Of a stretch of DNA of 64,000 nt, positions 27,064 to 36,543 are shown one piece after another (position 1 is the stretch's first letter; the number at the start of each line of letters is the position of its first letter). A program made the position numbers and the translations under genes. The notes beneath the pieces were generated by a model. It worked only from the letters and a program-made list of their open reading frames with translations, was not told the DNA's origin and ran no database searches. The DNA is from Lingula anatina (taxonomy: Eukaryota > Brachiopoda > Lingulata > Lingulida > Lingulidae). The stretch spans positions 64,001 to 128,000 of the forward strand of contig NW_019775706.1 of NCBI RefSeq assembly GCF_001039355.2. The letters run 5' to 3'.

Positions 27064-27940
27064 TTCTTTGGAGAGTTTGGGCACACCTTTATGGAGTTTG
27101 TCACCAACAGTGGAGAATATTGCCAGGCCCAACACAAGTAGACTAGCAACCAGGTCGATCTCCTTGGTAATCAGAAATATCTCCACGGTAACCAGATAAC
27201 TTTTGCTCATTCAATCAAGGACTTTGAAGACGAAGGAGAACGGGATATCTGAACACCACGCGTTTGCCCTACTCTGAAAGGAGAAGTGGAAACACGCCTT
27301 TTTAAGTGTGCTCTGCCAAGTTACGAAAATTCTCGGCCCTCGCTGCTCACTGCTTGCTGGAGCATCCAGCCTTAGCTTCCATTCTCCCAACGCGTGGGAT
27401 TACGAATGGGGTAAAAGAGGCGGTCGACTACCCCCAGTGCAAGCTCCGGTGCCAGTGCTGCTGTCTTGTGGCGACCTCTACTGGTATATTTACGGCGTAA
27501 GGTTTACGAGGGGAGACTATACAGCCTTGTCTAGGATTGGGTGAATGTTTTAAAGAAATTTTTTTGACGACGAAGAGATTTCTTCACGGCCTTAACAAGG
27601 ATTGTCTTTGTGGTGTGCAGAAAGTGGATTTGTTTGCTGAAGGCACAAAAAATCACATTTTTGTTGCCTTTAATTGAAAAGAATTGTGCTCAGCACTTAA
27701 TAACAAACTTCCTTGCCACACTGAGGACTGATTCTGTCTGTTGAGTGGGAAAAAATCGGATTATTACTGTTATTGATTCCAACAGGAACAAGAGGCTAAC
27801 ATACACTAACAGTTAACTTGTTGGAGCTGCGAGGCGAATCGACACTCTGACGTTGTATTATTCTATTTTTAATTTATTTTTAGCCAATTTGTATCATACA
27901 CCTGTTCTATTTGTCTTTTTGTTTGTTTGTTCACCGCGTT
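27064..27940 (+). other. 5' UTR portion of the PTP4A coding exon
   Basis: A clear acceptor (TTTATGATTTCAG ending 27063) opens an exon that runs to the donor at 28055. The 877 bases before the start codon carry three short ATG-led upstream frames: 27091-27141 (16 codons), one of two codons near 27406 and one of two codons near 27545. None overlaps the main start. Confidence 0.65.
27091..27141 (+). promoter_or_regulatory. Upstream ORF in the PTP4A leader
   Basis: ATG followed by 15 more codons and TAG (MEFVTNSGEYCQAQHK). Vertebrate PRL mRNAs are reported, from memory, to have a leader upstream ORF that makes PRL translation respond to magnesium. Whether this frame is the equivalent cannot be decided here. 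Confidence 0.4.
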
Positions 27941-28882
27941 ATGACAGCTAATATGAAGGCCCGCAAGCCAGCCCCTGCTGTTATTGAGTACAAAAACATG
28001 AGGTTTCTGATCACAGACCGCCCCACGGATGTGACCATGGAAAAGTATATCGAGGTGGGTGTGACTGATGAATTGAATCTGGTTAGATTTGTTTTATATG
28101 GATGAGAAATTAATGATTTATTAATTAATGTAATTTATTGCTCCAATTAGGTTATTTTTGTGTTCATATTTGATCTGTTCTTATATTCAACGAGTCCTTG
28201 TTTAAGATGAAAGATTTGTTGAATTGTTAGATTACTTATAGATTCATGTTTCCATATTAATGACTTAATCTGATAATATATTTAATTTTTTTTTAATTCT
28301 TTTATTGTAAAATCCAAAGATTTTGATCACAAGAAATAAATACTATTACTCTGAATCATTATTCAATTTTAAGTTAGTAGTTTCTGACCTGTGAAATTTT
28401 TTCCTTCCTCCAGGAATTGAAGAAACATAATGCCAAGGATGTGGTTCGTGTCTGTGAGCCCACATACAAGACGGAGCAACTGTCGGAGGAGGGAATTAGA
28501 GTATTGGTGAGGCTTTTCTGACTGCTTTGTGAGACTGACATTAATTTTTTCCTTCTTTTCCTTGGCAGAAATCTCTGCTTTTGAAAATGATACCCATTTA
28601 CTAACGCCAAGAAAGATAGTCATGTAAAGTATGTCAGTTTGTTAGGTAATTGGACAGATCAGAAATGGGCTATCTTTAAATCAAATACAATTTGGTTGGT
28701 AATATTTCCTTGCTCCTCTTCCAGGACTGGGCGTTTGATGACGGCAATCCCCCGCCACCCGAGGTGATGAATGACTGGTTCAACTTACTGAAGACCCGCT
28801 TTAAGGAGGACCCCGACTCGTGTGTGGCCGTGCACTGTGTGGCTGGACTGGGGAGGTGAGATAACCTGGGCGCTCGCTCTCG

Positions 28883-28919
<37 letters not shown>

Positions 28920-29062
28920 ACAAGCAAGCTCTTACTCAACGTTCACAAAGCATTCATTTATTCTAACACATACCCACAGATAAACATACAAAAACTTCTC
29001 TCTCACTCTGGTACATTATCTCTTTCACATATACACATGCTCACTCACTCTCTCTCTCTTTA

Positions 29063-29098
<36 letters not shown>

Positions 29099-29207
29099 GC
29101 ACAAACATGCGAGCTCTTACCTCTATGTTCACAATGTGTTCACACACATACCCTCAGACAAACATAAGCTCTCTCTCACTGGCATATTATCTCTAGGTGC
29201 ACATGCT

Positions 29208-29270
<63 letters not shown>

Positions 29271-29880
29271 AGCTAGGTGTTTGACAGCACTTGATGAAGA
29301 CTTGTTTCTCCTTTCAGAGCCCCTGTCCTGGTAGCACTAGCACTGATAGAACTGGGGATGAAGTATGAAGATGCTGTAGAGCTCATAAGACAGTAAGTTG
29401 CTTCTCAAGTCATAATAATAATATGATAATAATAATGATAATTTAATAGTAACAGTGATAATAATAGTCACAAAAATGTTAATAATAATAATAATGTTTT
29501 TAAAGATAAAGACTTACCTTAAGTAAAACTTATTGCCAGTATGGACCTCTGAAAGGTTGATGCTTCCTTTAATTGTTTTATATGCTTAGTTGGCAGAGTT
29601 CTGATTGTTGCAGCCTATTTCATTTTGAAACTAGGTCCTTGGAGAGAAGTTTAAGAGTGAAAGGGAGCGCCACAGTACTGGAAGTCAGTTCAGGTTCCAT
29701 TATATTTATTTATTAATCAGGCAATAAAAAAAAAATAGATAAAAGGAAACTGATTTTCACTTTTTCAGAAAACGCCGAGGTGCCATCAACACCAAACAGT
29801 TGGCCTTTCTGGAGAAGTACCGCCCCAAATCACGCCTGAAGAATCGTTCAAATGGACACAAGGCCTGCAGAATCATGTGA
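27941..29880 (+). CDS. PTP4A: Protein tyrosine phosphatase type IVA (PRL family)
   Basis: Dual-specificity phosphatase of the PRL family, normally prenylated and membrane-bound, and a partner of CNNM magnesium transporters. Five coding exons: 27941-28054, 28414-28506, 28725-28855, 29318-29392, 29769-29880, in frame to TGA, 174 residues (family about 167-173). Marks seen: [15 protein letters not shown] near the N-terminus, redox cysteine in VVRVCEPTY (about C52), general acid in WAFDDG (about D75), catalytic P-loop [11 protein letters not shown] with C107 and R113, [18 protein letters not shown], and [20 protein letters not shown]. The basic tail ends in the CaaX box CRIM, so only one C-terminal cysteine, with M favouring farnesylation. 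Vertebrate PRLs usually end CCxQ. The ATG at 27941 is chosen because upstream in-frame sequence has no ATG and reads as leader; a second ATG lies four codons on. One family member is present here, so it is not assigned to PTP4A1, 2 or 3. Confidence 0.96.
28867..29272 (+). repeat. Three (TC)n(AC)n microsatellite blocks in a PTP4A intron
   Basis: Compound CT/CA repeats at about 28867-28922, 29048-29097 and 29210-29270. The interspersed words (AAGCTCTTAC, GTTCACAA, CACATACCC) recur, so the intron carries about three degenerate copies of a 150-190 bp unit. Confidence 0.8.
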
Positions 29881-31911
29881 CTCCATCTCAGTAGTGAGGT
29901 CCCATGGAACTGATGCATGACCATCCTTGTGAAAGAAACCAAATATATATATAAATATAGATATATACAAACTACTAAATATGGTGCAGAGACTTTGTAT
30001 TACATACCACTAGCAACTCGATCCCAAGGAGAGTTTTATACATTGTCCTTCCTTGGGGTCTTGTCATTTTATATTTAAGAAGAAAAAGAAAAAACAGCAT
30101 TTGAAAAAAAAAACATTTTTCTAAAAAAAAAGTATTTTTGAAAACACCAGATGCTCTCAAAAGTCAGTGCTTTTGAGTTTAAATTTTCAGCCCATTGTTG
30201 AAAAAATGCAAAATTAGTTAGATACAGAAGTAAAACTCTAGGTGTTGAAATAGGTGTTTCTGTTCAATAGCACACCTGGAACTAAGTGGACTTTGGTTGC
30301 TAACAGCCTATTTGCTTTGTTACAGAAATTACGAGTGGTTAATAAGGCTGACACATAATGCAAGGCATTTTTTCATCGGTTCTTTGACACGGTTCAGGTG
30401 TTCTTTCTTTTTCATCTGTTCCGTTATAAGAGGCCATTTGCCATTGGCTGTTTCACCAAATGCTACTTAGTTCTGGACCAATAGCAGTAGTCGACTCTTT
30501 GAATATTAAGTGGTAAGGTTTCTTGTGTCCTTCTGAATCTATGATATACATATTGTGAGTAATGTCACATAGCAGTATGGCTCTCTGTTAAATACTTAAA
30601 TATCACTTTGGTAACAGTTTGGGGTTTATTTATTTGTTTAGGTCTTTTCACATTGAGTGTTGTGTCTTAGCAATACAACTGTGCTGGTTTTGAGAGACGG
30701 ACAACTTTCAAGCCTGGCTGCTGCATACGTGACAGAGTAACTAAGATGGAGGACTTTCAATTGAATAACTTAAGTTAACTAAACAACTGGAAACAACCAT
30801 CTGGGAAAGTTGTGAAAGGGATTGAAGTCTCTTTTAACAAAATGGCATGGTAACACTTTTCCAAACTTTGGGATGCAGCTTTATCTGTCTGAAGTATAAC
30901 CTTCAGTGTGAAAAGGCCTCAATCATATGACCACTCCTCATTTTCTGTGTTTTGCTAGAATTAAATCAGGGTGGGGCATTTTTAAGGGGGTTTAGGGAGG
31001 GGGGGGGGCTGAAGGCTTGCCGTTATCCATGGTTTGATGTATAAATGTATAATCTCATTTTGTTCACGTGTCATAATATGGAATGTTGGGAAGTATGTTG
31101 TAAGTATTAAGTTGTCTCTCTATAGTATGCACATTGATTTAAATGAGGAAGATACCTCCCAATGCCTCAGTATATATAAATATATGAACATATAATGCCC
31201 TAGGCTCCTATTCCTGATCTAAGTTTTTTTTTTTTTTTTTAAGGATCGTGTTGAATTTCCCCCAACTGAATGTTATGTTCTACAAATTTTTGAATGATGT
31301 TTTTTGTTCTTGGAGAAGTTTGGCTCGCGTTTGTTTTTATTTCATTAAATGATTATTGTTCGTTTTCTTATTACTTTTTGGGGTCACTTGGACCTCAGGT
31401 TGAGTATTTTTGTGGCTCTATGCAGTTTGGTAAGCCAAGGGGTCAGCACAGTAGAACAGAGGTAGTGGTTGGGTGATTTTTAGTTGAAAACCACAGCTTT
31501 GCCCTGTGTTCTCTATAGAATATATTAGTACCTTGCTACAACGTGACACTCATCAGGTACTTCGTACTGATGCTAATTGGTGCAACAAAGGCGTGCTTAG
31601 ATTTTGATGAATCGGATTTTAAAAGTTGATATATATATGAAGATCTCGTTGTATAAACTGGGAACCTCCTTTCAGAAGCCTGTCAATACTTGGAGACCTA
31701 GTTAATCTTCCATATGCGTAGACTTAAAACGCTGTCAGTGCAAGAGTCCGCTGACAACTATTTAAAACTGGTGATGTAGGTCAGGGAACGTTTCCAGAGC
31801 ACAATTTAAGCACACCCGAGTCTCACCAAACGCAATGACGCTCATAAATGCCCGCATTTTATATTATAGTATTGGAGCCAATTGCTTCTTGAGGTTAAAA
31901 ATGAAAATAAA
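29881..31911 (+). other. Probable PTP4A 3' UTR with poly(A) signal near 31906
   Basis: No further coding sequence after the stop. Several A/T homopolymers are present, and AATAAA at 31906-31911 is a plausible end. Shorter 3' ends are possible. The distal part (about 31791-31892) is a dispersed repeat also found near 48.2 kb. Confidence 0.45.
31791..31892 (+). repeat. Dispersed repeat, copy 1 (copy 2 at 48176-48345)
   Basis: TTCCAGAGCACA, TTTAAGCACACCCGAGTCTC, an AATG/CAT segment, a TA-rich middle and TTGGA[G/A]CCAATT are shared with 48176-48345. In the second copy the middle has grown into a long (TA)n run. An unnamed short interspersed element is likely. Confidence 0.7.
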
Positions 31912-32157
31912 ACTTATTTCAATTTATTTGTTTTAGTTTTCTTTGGGTTGTATTTATGTGTTTCTCGTGTCTTTTTTACCCGAAAATTGTGATAAAATAT
32001 TGGGGGGGGGGGCGGCGGGGGCGGTGGTAAGTGTTGTTGACCAGAGAGGTTAGTCTCCAGTAGCTCGGGCTATAATGCTCTGTGTTCAGTTTCATTGAAT
32101 CTTGTTGAGGACAATTTTCTGTAATATGTAGGGTGTTTTAATTTTCTCATTTCCCCG

Positions 32158-32312
32158 CCCTACTACCCTAGGTTCTAGATTCCGGTATTGCCAGCTCGAT
32201 CTTGATTTCATATATAACCCATATCGCAATACCTAGTGAAAGTGTCTCCATGGTATATTAAATATTAAACAAACTAACTTTCACGTTGCTCTGACACTCG
32301 GGGTACGCCCTA
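32158..32312 (+). repeat. Dispersed repeat family, copies 32158-32312, 35787-35945 and 55038-55192
   Basis: About 155 bp starting CCCTACCCTAGGTTCTAG or similar and ending CTCTGACACTC.GGGTAC. The first two copies are allelic; the third, in the spacer between the two Frizzled-LDLa genes, is an independent locus. Internal complementary words (GGTATTGC / GCAATACC and GTGAAAGT / ACTTTCAC) suggest a foldable non-autonomous element. Confidence 0.75.
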
Positions 32313-32910
32313 CTTAAATCGGTGTAAAACAGCACTAGTACTGCAGAGCCTCGAGAGAAAGCTTTAGCGTACGAAGAGAGAGTAGAGGAGAACCAGTATA
32401 TGTGCTGGTGTTTTTTTCTTGTAATGCTTTTTTTCTGAGGGGTTGTGCTGTCACCTATCCCTCTGTGTCCTTTTGGACTGCCATTTGTTTAAAAATGTAA
32501 TTTTTTTATCCAAATTTTAAAAATAACAGTAATAATAGATATAAAGCGTGCCATGTGCGAAACACATCAAACTGAATTCGTTCGTCAAAACATACAAAAA
32601 TAAATTCATAAATGAAAATAGAAGTTATTAAAGAAAAGAAATCTCAAAAATAGAGGCCGCGTCTCCTGAGAGAAAATTATCGACCAAAAGATGGCGTTAC
32701 ACATTACATTTACTTGAAGCGTTGACCTAGCTCTTACAAACAAGCTCACTGTTAGGGGTGACTGTTAGCTTATCAGATATTGCACTCCAGGGTAGGGCCG
32801 CTAGATGTGAGTAAAGTCACCGGCCGGATTAACAACAGCAGCAGTAACAGCAGTAGAAGCAAGAGATATAAAGCAGGATCAACAGTAGAGGTTACAATAG
32901 TATCCTGAGA

Positions 32911-32937
32911 ATGCATTCACACTGGAGAGACTGTCAG
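32911..32937 (+). CDS. TTC38: TTC38 first coding exon, second haplotype copy
   Basis: ATG then HSHWRDCQ to the donor CAG|GTAAAT. It equals 36544-36570 and is the allelic copy brought in by the contig join. The downstream gene model uses the 36544 copy. Confidence 0.75.
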
Positions 32938-33626
32938 GTAAATTCATCCTAAGTGTCGTCGTCATTATCATCGCGTGTCAAGCTGTCTGGGATAGATTAT
33001 CATGTCTAGTCACTTTCTATCCTTAGTACATCTCGGAAGATTTGTGGGTCTTTCATTTCAAGCGCCCTTAACACAGCGACCTGTACAGTCTTCTGTACCG
33101 CCACAGTTTTAGAAATTGACCTCCAACAGCCTGGTTATTGCGTAGGAGAGCCACCTAGTCAATAATAGGTTGCTTGTTTACACAGACCGTCGTGAAGTGT
33201 CCTCTGAGTATCAGATTTGACAACCGAGTGTGCATTTTTACAACCGAGTGTGCATTTTCTAATTTGTTAAATGATATTTCTTTTAAGTGAGTTGAAACAA
33301 CACTGACTCCTCTCTTGTGTTTGTTTCTTAATTTTTGTTTGGCAAAGTCTTCAAATGTATGATTTGAAGTATGGAGAACTACTGTGAGTATAAATAGAAC
33401 CTTTCTGTGGCAAAAAATTAACAGCAGCACTTCTTGGAAGTCTGATTTTTGAAGTTCAAACTTTTGGACACTAAGGACAAAGAACAATGGAGACCTGAAA
33501 GTAGGTCAAGGAGGTGGAAAGCTGACATCACTTGAAAGTTGAAATGCTGCAAGAACTTGACTTGTATATCTCCTATCTGTTCTGAAACTACGTGGTTGAT
33601 ACAAAATATCTCTACTAGCATCTGAA

Positions 33627-35480
33627 ATGACCAAGAAAAGGAATTCTTCAAAGAAAAAAGGCTACTATGCTGTGGCAAGAGGCTACCAAGTTGGTGTCTA
33701 CAGGACCTGGGAAGAGACTGAGAAGCAAGTTCTAGGCTACTCTGAAAATCTGCATCAGGGATACATCTACTACTCAGGTGCCAAAAAGTTCATGACAAAG
33801 GCTGGGATTCATTCATTCAAAGTATTCGAAAATGGAAAGGAGTACGATAACGAAATTTATGAGAAACTTCTAATGGAGGAAAAAACAAAGAGCACTCTTG
33901 ACACAAGTGGAGAAAATGGAGAAGCCCAAGAGGATGAGGAAACACAGGCAAAAACACAAGGTGAAACAAGTGTGAAAGAGCTCTATGAAGAGAAAAGTAC
34001 TAAACCCAGGCATGAACATGAAGAGACAGAAAGGGCCTTGAGTACCCCCATCAAACTACCAAGTAAAAGCACACCTGCGGCAACAACTACACCAAAGCAG
34101 ACATTCTTGCTTAAGGCTGAATCAGTCAAGCAGAGATGGTCAGATAATTGGACTGAGAACTTTACTTCAATAAACAATGCCCTTGTCAATTTGGAGGCCA
34201 GCCAGACAGAACTCATTAAAGTCTTACAGACAAACAATGAGAGACATAGTACTGAGAACAAAGAAATGAGAGATACTATCAAGCTACAGGCAGAAAAGAT
34301 AAACAATCTGAGAGATACTGTCAAGCAACAAACAGAGAAGATAAACAATCTCACCCTTCAGAGTAACCTGCTGCAAACAGAGCTGAATGAAATGAAGAAA
34401 ATTGTAAAAGAGAATGCAGAAAGAATTGAAAAGAAAGAACTTGATGAAACACACTCAAACTCACACCAACTCTCACAAAATCATACAAACAGTATGATTA
34501 CAGATGACTTTCCCAAAAACAAGACTTATGCAGATATGGTAAAGACTACCAACACTGAAAGCCAAGCCCTACAGGGGACAAGTACTAGTATGTGGAAATC
34601 TACTGGAAAAGTTACTTCCCAAAAACATTCCCTGATACTGTCAGACTCAATATTTAGTAGGATGCACGAGACCCGCACAAAAAGTATGCTTGTAGAGCAG
34701 CAGTATGTACGTGGTGGGGTAGAAGCAATGATAAAAGCTATCCAAGAATGTGATAAAACAGACTTTGACAGTGTTGTGCTACATACAGGGACTAATGATC
34801 TGAAATACTTTGCAGATGGCACAATGACACCAGGGATAGCATATGATAAACTAGCATCTACAGCTAAGAAGAAGTTTACAAAGGCTTCAATCATCATGTC
34901 AAGTATTCTTCCACGGCAAGACAAGAGTTACTATGAAATAAACAATGTCAACAGGTCAATTGAGAAAGTGTGTGAGAAACAAAAACTGAAATTTCAAAAT
35001 AATGACCCAGTTGTCTGTTATAACTCTGGAAAAGTGAACAAAAGGATGTTTCACGACAATGTACACCTAAATGATAGACATGGACTCCCTCGTCTACTAC
35101 TTCATACCAAACACTCACTAGGTGTGCACAGATCTGGAATTCCTCCTTTCCATGAAGACAATGACTGCAACACAGCAAATGGGCAGAACATCCCCGTCAT
35201 CATACAGACCCGCAGAGATGTCAAACCTGTTAATCATACCCAAGACACTTACCGCCGTCAGACATATGGAGACTCTGGACACTTACTCTCCCCTAAGTCA
35301 CATCATCAACATAGGAATTGGGGGAAAACCAATGTTTCATGGGGATACATACGCAGAAGAGAACCACAGCTATACATCCATGGCAGGCAGCCACGACATG
35401 ACAGGGATGAGAGACATTGGCCATATAGCAGACAGCAAATCTTCTCAGGCACTCATTTTGACACTCGCTCCTGGGATTAA
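33627..35480 (+). CDS. Retroelement-like ORF: viroplasmin/RNase H1-N domain, coiled coil, SGNH hydrolase
   Basis: An intronless 617-codon frame present in only one of the two TTC38 haplotypes. In order: a lysine-rich start; residues about 12-75 resemble the caulimovirus viroplasmin / RNase H1 N-terminal fold (YYAVARGYQVGVYRTW, KKFMTKAGIHSF), a nucleic-acid-binding module; an acidic linker; a coiled coil about 190-270 with repeated KQQTEKINNL units; then an SGNH/GDSL-type hydrolase with nucleophile motif LILSDSIF, HTGTNDL (block III) and FHDNVHLN (block V, D-x-x-H), so the catalytic residues appear intact. Esterase-like domains and coiled coils occur in ORF1 proteins of some non-LTR retrotransposons, so an ORF1 is likely. 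No reverse transcriptase is seen before the n at 35700. The last roughly 115 residues look out of frame: the +1 frame (35122-35484) reads more naturally, so a frameshift near 35120 is possible. Confidence 0.7.
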   Translation: MTKKRNSSKKKGYYAVARGYQVGVYRTWEETEKQVLGYSENLHQGYIYYSGAKKFMTKAGIHSFKVFENGKEYDNEIYEKLLMEEKTKSTLDTSGENGEAQEDEETQAKTQGETSVKELYEEKSTKPRHEHEETERALSTPIKLPSKSTPAATTTPKQTFLLKAESVKQRWSDNWTENFTSINNALVNLEASQTELIKVLQTNNERHSTENKEMRDTIKLQAEKINNLRDTVKQQTEKINNLTLQSNLLQTELNEMKKIVKENAERIEKKELDETHSNSHQLSQNHTNSMITDDFPKNKTYADMVKTTNTESQALQGTSTSMWKSTGKVTSQKHSLILSDSIFSRMHETRTKSMLVEQQYVRGGVEAMIKAIQECDKTDFDSVVLHTGTNDLKYFADGTMTPGIAYDKLASTAKKKFTKASIIMSSILPRQDKSYYEINNVNRSIEKVCEKQKLKFQNNDPVVCYNSGKVNKRMFHDNVHLNDRHGLPRLLLHTKHSLGVHRSGIPPFHEDNDCNTANGQNIPVIIQTRRDVKPVNHTQDTYRRQTYGDSGHLLSPKSHHQHRNWGKTNVSWGYIRRREPQLYIHGRQPRHDRDERHWPYSRQQIFSGTHFDTRSWD

Positions 35481-36543
35481 ATGAGTATATGTAAACATGG
35501 TTGAGAAACAAAGAACTGGAAAAGTATTAAGGATAAGTAATGTGTATAATAAGTATTCCAAATGTCCACGCCATATTCTTATCAAGTCCAACCAACTCAG
35601 TAAGTACAAAATGTTTTAACCAATTATTACTGTAAAAACATAAGTTGTTCAAAACTGAAATTGTTTAAGTTGTTGTAGGTAATCTTTACATTCATGCATN
35701 GTATAATGCTCTATGTTCAGTTTCATTGAATCTTGTTGAGGACAATTTTCTGTAATATGTAGGGTGTTTTAATTTTCTCATTTCCCCGCCCTACTACCCT
35801 AGGTTCTAGATTCCGGTATTGCCAGCTCGATCTTGATTTCATATATAACCAATATCGCAATACCTAGTGAAAGTGTCTCCAAGGTATATTAAATATTAAA
35901 CAAACTAACTTTCACGTTGCTCTGACACTCAGGGTACGCCCTACTTAAATCGGTGTAAAAACAGCACTGCAGAGCCTCGAGAGAAAGCTTTAACGTACGA
36001 AGAGAGAGTAGAGGAGAACCAGTATATGTGCTGGTGTTTTTTTCTTGTAATGCTTTTTTTCTGAGGGGTTGTGCTGTCACCTATCCCTCTGTGTCCTCTT
36101 GGACTGCCATTTATTTAAAAATGTAATGTAAATGTTTTTTATCCAAAATTTAAAAAGAGCAGTAATAATAGATATAAAGCGTGCCATGTTCGAAACACAT
36201 CAAACTGAATTCGTTCGTCAAAACATACAAAAATAAATTCATAAATGAAAATAGAAGTTATTAAAGAAAAGAAATCTCAAAAATAGAGGCCACATCTCCT
36301 GAGAGAAAATTATCGACCAAAAGATGGCGTTACACATTACATTTACTTGAAGCGTTGACCTAGCTCTTACAAACAAGCTCACTGTTAGGGGTGACTGTTA
36401 GCTTATCAGATATTGCACTCCAGGGTAGGGCCGCTAGATGTGAGTAAAGTCACCGGCCGGATTAACAACAGCAGCAGTAACAGCAGTAGAAGCAATAGAT
36501 ATAAAGAAGGATCAACAGTAGAGGTTACAATAGTATCCCGAGA

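Noticed and set aside
27306-27544. 64- and 78-codon frames in the PTP4A leader
   Set aside because: They lack an ATG start and resemble no protein; the ATG-led upstream frames are much shorter.
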